A stretch of DNA of 64,000 nt, taken from assembly GCF_017876575.1 (NCBI RefSeq), contig NZ_JAGIOE010000001.1, forward strand, positions 620,001-684,000, read 5' to 3'. Shown piece by piece: positions 27,430 to 37,474 of this stretch. Positions within the stretch are counted from its first letter, which is position 1. The number at the start of each line of letters is the position of its first letter. The notes beneath the pieces are model-generated. The model worked only from the letters and a program-made list of their open reading frames with translations. It made no database searches and was not told where the DNA came from. Both the position numbers and the translations under genes were made by a program. Origin of the DNA: Paeniglutamicibacter psychrophenolicus. GTDB lineage: Bacteria; Actinomycetota; Actinomycetes; Actinomycetales; Micrococcaceae.

Positions 27430-27663
27430 ATGAGCGACAAGAGACTGCCCATCGTCAAGGACACCACCGGGCTGAGCCTCGTCTACCGCGCCTTGTGGCG
27501 CCTGCAGTTCGTGGGGTTCTTCTTCTTCGGTCCGGCCGAGCTTCCCCCGCACCGCGACCCGAAGGAAAAGCTGAAGCGCGAGCGTGCCCGGAAGGTCCTT
27601 GCTGCGCACGAAGCTGCCGGAACCCAGGCGCCCGACGAGGTCATCGCCACCGCCAACCGCTGA
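27430..27663 (+). CDS. Small conserved-looking protein of unknown function (77 aa)
   Basis: 77 residues. There is a hydrophobic and aromatic patch in the middle (W-R-L-Q-F-V-G-F-F-F-F-G-P-A) and a charged helical C-terminal half (K-E-K-L-K-R-E-R-A-R-K-V-L-A-A-H). No family recognised. A purine-rich AGAAAGAGA lies upstream of the ATG. Its position 145 nt downstream of the OhrR-like regulator, behind a palindrome, suggests co-regulation. Confidence 0.65.
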   Translation: MSDKRLPIVKDTTGLSLVYRALWRLQFVGFFFFGPAELPPHRDPKEKLKRERARKVLAAHEAAGTQAPDEVIATANR

Positions 27664-27740
27664 TCCGCTACAACGCACGGTGGATCCCGCCGGGCGGCCC
27701 CTTGATGTCCTCCCCGGGAGCCGGGGAAACAGCACCCAAG

Positions 27741-30128
<2,388 letters not shown>

Positions 30129-30131
30129 CAT

Positions 30132-30473
30132 TTCTCCATTTGCCGCCGGTTCCGCATCGCCGGAACCCCCGGAGCCTACATTAGTGCCCCGGGTGCTGGA
30201 GGGCTTCTTGGAAACCGCTCGGTTTCCCATTCCCTTGCATGGCGTCATTTTCCTCTAATTGCGATTGCACTGACTGTCAGAGGGCGTCTGCACTGCGCTG
30301 GTGCGCCCGTAAGGGGAACCTTCAGTGGGACACCCTTGGTCCGGCCGAACTTGACACTCGGTGTGCGAGCGGTCTCGTGCCCACATGGAGTATTGAAATC
30401 AGCTGCAGCGATGATCCAAAAAAGAACACACGTCGTCATTCCTTGAAAACGCAGTTTCCGCGAAATCCAGCGT
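30132..30473. other. Intergenic region upstream of the UvrA-like gene
   Basis: About 340 nt with no convincing gene on either strand. It should carry the promoter of the UvrA-like gene; no clear element stands out. Confidence 0.45.
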
Positions 30474-30752
30474 CTACAAGCCCGTCACGGAATAGCTTCG
30501 CTTGATACCTGCCGTCGCGCGTCTCCACTCGCTAGCATTTACTCGCGTTTGGTGGAGCGCGAAGGAATCAGCATTCTGAAAACACTCGGCGACGTCCCAT
30601 ACCTGTGGATTGTCAGTCTGGTTCACCTCGAAAGAAATGCAACCAGGTTCGGCACGCGTCAATTCAATATGCCGAGGTAGAAACTCTGTAACGACTGCGA
30701 TCTCTTCGTCATTTTGGCATATCAATTGCCCGGTCAGATTGATGCTGTTCAT
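30474..30752 (-). CDS. ABM-fold (antibiotic biosynthesis monooxygenase-like) small protein
   Basis: 92 residues from ATG 30752. The order of elements fits the ABM dimeric alpha-beta barrel: L-T-G-Q-L-I-C (strand), H-I-E-L-T-R-A-E-P-G-C-I-S-F-E-V (helix then strand), V-W-D-V-A-E-C-F (strand), then a helix with H-Q-T-R-V. Such proteins are quinone- or heme-modifying monooxygenases or detoxifying enzymes; the substrate is unknown. No good ribosome binding site precedes the start. GC is lower than the surroundings. Confidence 0.6.
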   Translation of the reverse strand: MNSINLTGQLICQNDEEIAVVTEFLPRHIELTRAEPGCISFEVNQTDNPQVWDVAECFQNADSFALHQTRVNASEWRRATAGIKRSYSVTGL

Positions 30753-30956
30753 AATGAGGATCGTGCCACAGGCAGGTATGGAGCCGTAATGAAGACAGCG
30801 CCCGCAAGCCGAACCCCCAACGGAACTGTCGCTGACGGCCCATAGGCGAAACAAACAACCACCTCAGATCCCGTGGTGGATACTGGGTGCCGTCCCTTGC
30901 CTAGCGCTCAGGCAGGTTGGAGGCAAAAGGAGTAAGCGAAACGACTGATGCTCTGG

Positions 30957-31259
30957 TTATGGCTTGGGCAAAACTTCTTCGTAGACCATCTCATAGAGTC
31001 CAGGAGTGCCCTTGAAATCGACCATGGGAGCCAATTCGGCCCGGAAGGCGTCCGAAGTGACAGCCCGGCGCCAGGCGTCTTCATCACGCCATTCGGCACT
31101 ATTAATGAACGCAAACGTGCCGACGTTGCCGGTCTGGCGGAAAAGCTGGGTGCCGTAGTAGCCGTCTGCTTCTTGCAGGACGGCAGTCAGTTTGTGCCAA
31201 CCTGCGAGGAATTCGTCTTCTCGTCCCTGTGGAATCTCGAAGCAGTGAATCAATTTCAT
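30957..31259 (-). CDS. ABM-domain protein
   Basis: 100 residues from ATG 31259, with AAAGGAAA 5 nt upstream. The motif W-H-K-L-T-A-V-L-Q-E-A-D-G-Y-Y-G-T-Q-L-F-R and A-F-I-N-S-A-E-W-R-D-E-D-A-W-R are typical of the antibiotic-biosynthesis-monooxygenase fold (helix ending in a P/D-G-F/Y turn, then E/N-x-W). It probably acts as a homodimer on a small aromatic or quinone substrate. It is a second ABM gene within 0.5 kb on the same strand, but too different from the first to be a recent duplicate. Confidence 0.72.
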   Translation of the reverse strand: MKLIHCFEIPQGREDEFLAGWHKLTAVLQEADGYYGTQLFRQTGNVGTFAFINSAEWRDEDAWRRAVTSDAFRAELAPMVDFKGTPGLYEMVYEEVLPKP

Positions 31260-31439
31260 GGGATTTCCTTTCCTGGACAACATTGACTGCAACGTGAAGG
31301 CGCTGGGTGTGTATTCCCAAGTATTGGTTCTCCAACGCCGAGAACTCCTCGCAGGCCAGAAATCAAGCACCGCCAGGAATTCCCGTAAGCCGGTCGTTCA
31401 CCCGAACATGCGCGGGGGCTAAACGCTACACGTAAATCC

Positions 31440-31600
31440 ATGACCGGGCTCCTGACCGGGTACGTGCGCGTATCCACCGATGGCCGGGACGTGACTTCGC
31501 AGACGAACGTCTTTCGCTCCCTTGGGTGCCACCGGAGAAGGCTTTCGCCGACCAGGGCCTCAGCGGTGCAAGCAGGGGGAGGGCCGTTCCACCGTCCACA
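31440..31600 (+). pseudogene. Serine recombinase (resolvase) N-terminal remnant, frameshifted
   Basis: The first frame gives L-T-G-Y-V-R-V-S-T-D-G-R-D-V-T-S-Q-T-N, the catalytic N-terminal block of Tn3-type resolvases including the nucleophile serine. Near 31525 the homology jumps frame to V-P-P-E-K-A-F-A-D-Q-G-L-S-G-A-S-R-G-R, which continues the same family block. The rest (helix-turn-helix end) is missing. It is a dead fragment of a mobile-element recombinase, about 50 codons of a protein usually near 190. Confidence 0.85.
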
Positions 31601-31723
31601 GGGCCGAAAAGCGCACGGGAGAGATTGCCGGTTGGGCCCGCGTTCAATTTTCTTGGCGCAATAATGCAGTCGGGCTCTGACATTCAGTACAGCCGCATTC
31701 GGAAAACGACGCCCGGTGTCCGC

Positions 31724-31768
31724 GGTACTTCGGCCCCGACTCAAATGCGCACCCGGGGCCGAAGTACC
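31724..31768. repeat. 14-bp perfect inverted repeat upstream of the ABC exporter
   Basis: Arms GGTACTTCGGCCCC and GGGGCCGAAGTACC separated by 17 nt, ending 90 nt before the ABC gene start. It could be an upstream terminator, an operator, or a leftover end of the element that carried the resolvase. Confidence 0.7.
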
Positions 31769-31858
31769 CTTGTGGGCCGCTGCGGGCGCGACTAGGTTCG
31801 GAATATGTCCGGTTCCGCAAACCACCGCGTGGCCAAGTCCCGGCCCAGGAGGGGTGGC

Positions 31859-33598
31859 GTGAACATGCTGCTGCGCCTGCTGCGTGTCCACCTGGCGCCC
31901 TACCGGAACCTGCTCATTGCCGTGGGCCTGTTCCAGGCCGCGCAGTCCATCGCCTCGCTCTACCTGCCCAGCCTGGTGGCGGACATCATCGACAACGGCG
32001 TGGCCGTGGGCAATGTGCAGCACATCCTGTCCACCGGCATGATCATGCTGGGGATCACGCTGGTGCAGGTGGCCTGCGCGATCGCCGCCGTCTACTTCGG
32101 GGCCAGGACAGCGATGTCGCTGGGCCGGGACCTGCGCGGGGCAATCTTCCACAAGGTCTCCGGGTTCTCCGAGCGAGAGGTCTCGAATTTCGGGGCACCG
32201 TCGCTGATCACCCGCACCACCAACGACGTGCAGCAGGTCCAGATGGTCGTGCTGATGACCTGCACGCTCTTCGTCGCCGCCCCGATCCTCGCCGTGGGCG
32301 GGGTCGTCATGGCCATGCAGCAGGACCTGGGCCTGTCGTGGCTGATGGCGGTTTCCGTGCCGGTGCTGCTGGTTGCCGTCGGGCTGGTCATCTCCCGCAT
32401 GGTCCCGCTGTTCCGGCTCATGCAAAAACGCATCGATGTGGTGAACCGGGTGCTGCGCGAGCAACTGACCGGCATCCGGGTGATCCGCGCCTTCGTGCGC
32501 GAGGAGGACGAAAAAGCCCGCTTTGCGGCGGCCAACCGGGAACTGACCGACGTGTCGCTGGGGGCCGGGCGGCTGCTGGCGCTGATGTTCCCCATCGTGA
32601 TGATGGTGCTGAACGTTTCCAGCGTCGCGGTGATCTGGTTCGGCGGGCTGCGCGTGGCCTCGGGCGAGATGCAGGTCGGGGCGCTGGTCGCCTACCTCAG
32701 CTACCTGCTGCAGATCCTGATGGCCGTCATGATGGCCACCTTCATGGGGATGATGCTGCCGCGTGCCGCGGTCAGCGCGGACCGGATCGGCGAGGTGCTT
32801 GAGACCGAGTCCTCGGTCAAGGCCGCCGATCCGGCCGTGGGCACGCTGCGGGAAACCGGGACAGTGGAATTTTCCGGGGTGTCCTTCTCCTACCCGGGCG
32901 CCGAGCAGCCGGTGCTGCACGACCTCGAATTCTCGGCGGTCCGCGGCCGGGTCACCGCCATCATCGGTTCCACGGGCTCGGGCAAGAGCACCCTGGTGAA
33001 CCTGGTGCCGCGGCTCTTCGACGCCACCGCGGGAAGGGTGTTGGTGGACGGGGTCAACGTCAGGGACCTGGAACCCGACCTGCTCTGGAGTAGGATCGGG
33101 CTCATCCCGCAAAAGCCCTACCTCTTTGCCGGCACGGTCGCCTCCAACCTGCGCTACGGCAAGCCCGATGCCACCGACGAGGAACTGTGGGAGGCCCTGG
33201 ACATCGCCCAGGGGCGCGACTTCGTCGCGGCCATGGAAGGCGGCCTGGAAGCGGCGATCGCCCAGGGTGGCACCAACGTCTCCGGCGGCCAGCGCCAGCG
33301 CCTGGCCATCGCCCGCGCGCTGGTGAAGGACCCGGAAATATACATCTTCGACGACTCGTTCTCCGCCCTGGATTCCTCCACCGACGCCCGGCTGCGCCTG
33401 GCGCTGAAGAAGCACAGGTCGCGGGCGACGATGCTCATCGTGGCGCAGCGCGTGGCCACCATCCGGGACGCCGCGGCGATCATCGTGCTGGAGGGCGGGC
33501 ACGTCGTGGGCCACGGCACCCACGCGGAACTGCTGGAAATTTGCCCGACCTACGTGGAAATCGTTGAGTCGCAACTCACCGCGCAGGAGGCATCATGA
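31859..33598 (+). CDS. ABC exporter half, degenerate ATPase site
   Basis: 579 residues from GTG 31859, placed by AGGAGGGG 4-6 nt upstream (ATG 31865 also fits). Six transmembrane helices in the first 300 residues, then the nucleotide-binding domain: Walker A G-S-T-G-S-G-K-S-T, signature V-S-G-G-Q-R-Q-R, Walker B I-Y-I-F-D-D-S-F-S-A-L-D. The catalytic glutamate after Walker B is Asp, the hallmark of the non-hydrolysing site in heterodimeric type IV exporters such as TM287/288. The stop overlaps the start of the second half by 4 nt. Substrate unknown; exporters of this class pump drugs, lipids or peptides. Confidence 0.93.
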   Translation: MNMLLRLLRVHLAPYRNLLIAVGLFQAAQSIASLYLPSLVADIIDNGVAVGNVQHILSTGMIMLGITLVQVACAIAAVYFGARTAMSLGRDLRGAIFHKVSGFSEREVSNFGAPSLITRTTNDVQQVQMVVLMTCTLFVAAPILAVGGVVMAMQQDLGLSWLMAVSVPVLLVAVGLVISRMVPLFRLMQKRIDVVNRVLREQLTGIRVIRAFVREEDEKARFAAANRELTDVSLGAGRLLALMFPIVMMVLNVSSVAVIWFGGLRVASGEMQVGALVAYLSYLLQILMAVMMATFMGMMLPRAAVSADRIGEVLETESSVKAADPAVGTLRETGTVEFSGVSFSYPGAEQPVLHDLEFSAVRGRVTAIIGSTGSGKSTLVNLVPRLFDATAGRVLVDGVNVRDLEPDLLWSRIGLIPQKPYLFAGTVASNLRYGKPDATDEELWEALDIAQGRDFVAAMEGGLEAAIAQGGTNVSGGQRQRLAIARALVKDPEIYIFDDSFSALDSSTDARLRLALKKHRSRATMLIVAQRVATIRDAAAIIVLEGGHVVGHGTHAELLEICPTYVEIVESQLTAQEAS

Positions 33599-35568
33599 GC
33601 GAGTCGACGGGCAAGAAGGCCACCGCCGAACGCATGCCCGGCCCGCCACCGGGCCGCGGACCGCGCTTCGGCCCGTCCATGCCAGCGGAAAAGGCCATGA
33701 ACTTCCTCCCCTCGGCGAAGAAGCTGCTGCGCCGGCTGGCACCCCACCGCCTGGGCTTGGCCGCGGTGCTTGTCCTGGGTGTGCTCAGCGTCGGTTTCAG
33801 CGTGCTGGGGCCCAAGCTTTTGGGCCAGGGCACCAACCTGATCTTCGAGGGCGTGATCTCCGCAAAGCTTCCGGCGTCTCTCACCCAGGACCAGGTCATC
33901 GAGGGGTTGCGTGCCAGGGGGGACAACTCGCAGGCCGACCTGCTCTCCGGGATGCACCTGACCCCGGGTGTTGGCGTGGACCTGCATGCGCTGGGGCTGG
34001 TGCTGCTCGGGGTGCTGGCGCTCTATGTCTTCTCCTCGTTGCTGGCCTGGCTGCAGGCCTACGTGCTCAACGAGGTGGTGCAGGGGACGATGTACCGGCT
34101 GCGCCAGGACGTGGAGGAGAAGATCAACCGGCTGCCGCTGGGCTACTACGACAAGATGCAGCGCGGGGAGCTGCTCTCCCGGGTCACCAACGACATCGAC
34201 AACGTCGCCCAGTCGCTGCAGCAGACCTTCAGCCAGATGGTGACCTCGCTGCTGACCGTCGTCGGCGTGCTGGTGATGATGCTGCTGGTCTCGCCGATCC
34301 TGACGGTGGTCGCCGCGGTGACCATCCCGCTGACCATCGTGATCACCGCGCAGGTGGCCAAGCGCTCGCAAAAGATGTTCGTCGCCCAGTGGAAGCACAC
34401 CGGCGAACTGAATGCCGACATCGAGGAGAACTACACCGGCCACGCGCTGGTGAAGGTCTTTGGCCGGCAGCGCGAGACCAACGCGGTCTTCGACGCGAAG
34501 AACGACCAGCTCTACAAGGCCAGCTTCGGCGCCCAGTTCGTCTCCGGGATCATCCAGCCCTCGATGATGTTCGTCGGGAACCTGATATACGTGGCCATCG
34601 CCGTGATCGGCGGGATGTTCGTGGCATCGGGCTCGATGAGGCTGGGGGACGTGCAGGCGTTCCTGCAGTACTCGCGCCAGTTCACCCAGCCGCTGACGCA
34701 GCTGGGCAGCATGGCCAACCTGGTCCAGTCGGGCATCGCCTCGGCCGAGCGCGTCTTCGACCTGCTTGAGGCGAAGGAGCAGTCCGCGGACCTGGTGCCC
34801 GCCCAAAGCCCGGGTCCGGGCGCCGGGAAGCTGGTCTTCGAGGACGTGTCCTTCAGCTACAGTCCCGAGGTCCCGCTCATCGAACGCGTCTCGCTGGTTG
34901 CCGAGCCGGGCCACACCATCGCCATCGTCGGGCACACCGGGGCCGGGAAGACCACGCTGGTGAACCTGATCATGCGCTTCTACGAGCTGGATTCCGGGCG
35001 CATCACCCTGGACGGGACGGACATCGCGAACATGACCCGCGATGACCTGCGCCGGCGCATGGGCATGGTGCTGCAGGACACCTGGCTCTTTGGCGGCACG
35101 ATCCGCGAGAACATCGCCTACGGCAGGCCCTCGGCCACCGAGGAAGAGATCATCGACGCGGCCACCGCGACCTACGTGGACAGGTTCGTGCGCTCGCTGC
35201 CCGATGGCTACGACACGGTGCTCGCCGACGAGGCCGAGAACGTCAGCGCGGGGGAGCGGCAGCTGATCACCATCGCCCGCGCGTTCCTTGCCGCCCCCAG
35301 CGTGCTGATCCTGGACGAGGCCACCAGTTCGGTGGACACCCGCACCGAGGTGCTGGTGCAGCAGGCCATGGCCGTGCTGCGCAGCGACCGGACCAGCTTC
35401 GTGATCGCCCACCGGCTTTCCACGATCCGCGACGCGGACCTGATCCTGGTGATGGACGCCGGGCGGATCGTCGAACAGGGTTCCCACGCCGAGTTGCTGG
35501 CGGCCGGCGGTGCCTACTTCGAGCTCTACAACGCGCAATTCGCGCTGCCCGTCGACGAGGGGATCTAG
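33595..35568 (+). CDS. ABC exporter half, catalytic ATPase site
   Basis: 657 residues. An extended N-terminus (about 45 residues, Pro/Gly-rich) precedes six transmembrane helices, with an unusually long extracytoplasmic loop (about residues 80-130) after the first. The ATPase domain has Walker A G-H-T-G-A-G-K-T-T, a variant signature V-S-A-G-E-R-Q (Ala for Gly), and canonical Walker B V-L-I-L-D-E-A-T-S-S-V-D. It pairs with the degenerate half encoded just upstream; the two are translationally coupled by ATGA. A 39-bp palindrome follows the stop codon. Confidence 0.93.
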   Translation: MSESTGKKATAERMPGPPPGRGPRFGPSMPAEKAMNFLPSAKKLLRRLAPHRLGLAAVLVLGVLSVGFSVLGPKLLGQGTNLIFEGVISAKLPASLTQDQVIEGLRARGDNSQADLLSGMHLTPGVGVDLHALGLVLLGVLALYVFSSLLAWLQAYVLNEVVQGTMYRLRQDVEEKINRLPLGYYDKMQRGELLSRVTNDIDNVAQSLQQTFSQMVTSLLTVVGVLVMMLLVSPILTVVAAVTIPLTIVITAQVAKRSQKMFVAQWKHTGELNADIEENYTGHALVKVFGRQRETNAVFDAKNDQLYKASFGAQFVSGIIQPSMMFVGNLIYVAIAVIGGMFVASGSMRLGDVQAFLQYSRQFTQPLTQLGSMANLVQSGIASAERVFDLLEAKEQSADLVPAQSPGPGAGKLVFEDVSFSYSPEVPLIERVSLVAEPGHTIAIVGHTGAGKTTLVNLIMRFYELDSGRITLDGTDIANMTRDDLRRRMGMVLQDTWLFGGTIRENIAYGRPSATEEEIIDAATATYVDRFVRSLPDGYDTVLADEAENVSAGERQLITIARAFLAAPSVLILDEATSSVDTRTEVLVQQAMAVLRSDRTSFVIAHRLSTIRDADLILVMDAGRIVEQGSHAELLAAGGAYFELYNAQFALPVDEGI

Positions 35569-35593
35569 GTTCCGGCCGCGAAGACCCGCGGGA

Positions 35594-35632
35594 GTTCTCA
35601 ATTGTCCAGACGGCGTCTGGACAATTGAGAAC
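35594..35632. terminator. 39-bp perfect palindrome after the ABC operon
   Basis: Two 19-nt arms (GTTCTCAATTGTCCAGACG and its exact reverse complement) around a single G. It begins 25 nt past the stop codon. A hairpin with so small a loop would transcribe as a terminator-like structure, but no T run follows; it could equally be a recombinase or protein-binding site. Half of its core (ATTGTCCA) reappears at 35655-35662. Confidence 0.6.
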
Positions 35633-35963
35633 GCAGCCCCGCTCTCCGACACCGATTGTCCAAAAATTCATGCCAGCTAGTCGAAAGTCAGGGTCTATCA
35701 GGAAGTAGCTCATGTCCGCTGTGCCCATTGCGACCCGAGGGCCGGCTCCCTCGGCGGGGTGACGGATACGGTTTTATTTGCGGGCCTGTTGGATTGACTG
35801 CGTTGAATTTGTGCGAGCAGTCAGATGCATATACCAAGACGCACATGGCGCACCCTGACAAGAAAGCCCGGTGGGATTTGAATCCCGGCTGGCCCCCGGG
35901 TGGCACTGTTCCTTGCGTGGAGGCGTTCGTGCCGGAGCATGTGACTCATCCGCGCGAGAGCTC
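35633..35963. other. Intergenic region downstream of the ABC exporter
   Basis: About 330 nt before the convergent vapC stop. No convincing gene. A short stretch near 35870-35895 superficially resembles a tRNA T-arm but no full tRNA can be folded. Confidence 0.4.
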
Positions 35964-36335
35964 TCAAGGCCCTTTGCGGTAGGCGACACCCAATTCTCGG
36001 CACGCCGCGATCAGACGTTTGTCGCGTGTCCAAAGTTGGGACCCGCCAACCAACGAAACGGAACCAAGCAAGTGGCAGTCAACCGCGCTGAGGCCGCGGC
36101 CCCAGAGGTGTTGAGCGTTAATGAGCGTCATCACTTCAGTATGATCAAGCACCGGGAACTGGTGCAGGCCCTGCAGTAATTCCAGCACTACAGCGCGTTG
36201 CTTGATCGACCCGAGCCCCAGCTCTTCGATCACATACGGATGGCATCCGACCTCGTCGTCAGCGAGCAACGCGGCGAGGTCATGCTCAAGTGAATGCAGG
36301 TGATCGATCCAAATCGAAGTGTCGACCAGGATCAC
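35964..36335 (-). CDS. vapC: VapC-type PIN-domain ribonuclease toxin
   Basis: 123 residues from GTG 36335, which overlaps the vapB stop codon (GTGA). PIN-domain features: M-I-L-V-D-T-S-I-W-I-D at the N-terminus with catalytic Asp5, a conserved Glu in V-I-E-E-L, and C-terminal acids in L-S-A-V-D-C-H-L-L and W-T-R-D-K-R-L. VapC toxins cleave tRNA or rRNA when their antitoxin is degraded. Lower GC than neighbours and proximity to a resolvase remnant suggest an accessory module. The pair looks complete. Confidence 0.93.
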   Translation of the reverse strand: MILVDTSIWIDHLHSLEHDLAALLADDEVGCHPYVIEELGLGSIKQRAVVLELLQGLHQFPVLDHTEVMTLINAQHLWGRGLSAVDCHLLGSVSLVGGSQLWTRDKRLIAACRELGVAYRKGP

Positions 36336-36529
36336 GCTGCGTCTTCTCGCCGCCGCGGGGCCGCAGTCGCGGAGCTGTCGGTGCCACCAAGCTTTGCGAG
36401 ACGTCTGGCGCTCTCGACGCGAATCAATGTCGTTAGACCATTCCGCAACAGAGTTGACCTCTCGGTAACACCTGTCAGTTCGCTCGCTCGTGCCAGAAGC
36501 CCGTCATCGATGTTGACTGTAGTTCTCAT
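36332..36529 (-). CDS. vapB: VapB-type ribbon-helix-helix antitoxin
   Basis: 65 residues. The N-terminal R-T-T-V-N-I-D-D strand and helix (L-L-A-R-A-S-E-L-T-G) form a ribbon-helix-helix of the VapB class; the C-terminal half (A-R-R-L-A-K-L-G-G) should wrap around the toxin. GGAGG lies about 4 nt upstream of the ATG. First gene of the operon, it overlaps vapC by 4 nt, the usual order for autoregulated toxin-antitoxin pairs. Confidence 0.9.
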   Translation of the reverse strand: MRTTVNIDDGLLARASELTGVTERSTLLRNGLTTLIRVESARRLAKLGGTDSSATAAPRRREDAA

Positions 36530-36543
36530 CAGAACCTCCTCGA

Positions 36544-36571
36544 GACATCAATTTTAGCATCAAAGGATGTC
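36544..36571. promoter_or_regulatory. Candidate vapBC operator
   Basis: Inverted repeat GACATC / GATGTC with a 16-nt AT-rich spacer, 15 nt upstream of vapB. This is where a VapBC complex would be expected to bind for autoregulation; the -10 region probably lies in the spacer (TTTTAGCAT). Confidence 0.5.
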
Positions 36572-36961
36572 GAATTGTGGGTCTGGAGCCGTCGGTTAAT
36601 CTAGAAAAGCGACGAGGAGAAGTCGAAATTTCGTGAGATTCGGTTCCACGCCAATCGGGGCGGGCAGCGTGCACGGCGGCCCGGGTGCTCGCGATCTCGG
36701 TACGTGTCAAACGCATGCCGTCAGCCAGACGCGCGCTCCCGTGACCGTGTGCGTCAGCTTGCGGAGACGAGTGGAAGAGCGTGGAATCCTTCCCGATTGC
36801 GGACGGGGTCACCGATGCGCGGGTGGACGTGAAGGGGCAATGGCCCGAGACCCGGGTGAGGGTCTCTTTCCGGCATCCCTACTATCCAGGTGGCCGGCTT
36901 CGGCGCTCGCTGAGGGTGTTCGACAGGCGGGCCGCATCACGATCCACGAGTGCGCCGGCAT
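36572..36961. other. Intergenic region upstream of vapB
   Basis: About 390 nt. Open frames exist on both strands but none has a recognisable family or good ribosome binding site. It may contain decayed sequence. Confidence 0.4.
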
Positions 36962-37273
36962 TCACCTGATGGAGGACCTGGACACCAACGACCTTCCAGA
37001 CATTGGAGAGGTGCACGGAGGCATGCTGGAGATCTGGGGCGCAGAAACGTCTTTGCTGCCGGTGGGCCTGACCGCCAGCGCCAGGAAACCAAAGCCGTCC
37101 TGCCGGGCCTGTTCCCACTCCAGCTCAACGTCTTGTCCCGGTTTCAGCGACGCGAATCCGGGCGTATCGACGGCACTGTAATGCACCCAGCACCCGCCGG
37201 GGGTTTGCGCCGAGTCGACAACACCCCATCCCTCTTCGTCGGACCAGTTGCGGACCCTTCCCGGTGTTCCCAT
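36962..37273 (-). CDS. Cold-shock-like (CSD) domain protein
   Basis: 103 residues from ATG 37273 (no clear ribosome binding site; an earlier in-frame start cannot be excluded). Residues 5-70 follow the cold-shock pattern: G-R-V-R-N-W-S-D-E-E-G-W-G-V-V-D, then W-V-H-Y-S-A-V, then G-Q-D-V-E-L-E-W-E and G-F-L-A-L-A-V-R. The RNP1 aromatic positions (G-W-G-V) are partly kept. A Ser-rich tail of about 30 residues is unlike CspA proteins. It probably binds single-stranded nucleic acid; divergent from the M20 gene. Confidence 0.7.
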   Translation of the reverse strand: MGTPGRVRNWSDEEGWGVVDSAQTPGGCWVHYSAVDTPGFASLKPGQDVELEWEQARQDGFGFLALAVRPTGSKDVSAPQISSMPPCTSPMSGRSLVSRSSIR

Positions 37274-37474
37274 GCACTTGATGCTATGGCATGGGCCCGG
37301 GAGGGCAACGGATCGGCAAGGGGCAACGGGAGTTTGCTGGGTCCGACTCCCAGGCCCCCGGGAGTCCTGGGGGAGCCTGTCGAACTTCTTGGTGGCATTT
37401 CCGGCACGGCGATATGGTTGTGGGGCTTCATCCTTGGCCGCCGATGCGCCCACAGCAGCAACAATGAGGACACC

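Noticed and set aside
35865-35900. Sequence resembling a tRNA T-arm (GGGATTTGAATCCC)
   Set aside because: The invariant loop cytosine is missing on the plus strand, the stem does not close on the minus strand, and no acceptor, D or anticodon arms can be folded around it.
36633-36969. Open frames between vapB and the CSD gene
   Set aside because: No family resemblance and no good ribosome binding site. Composition looks random.
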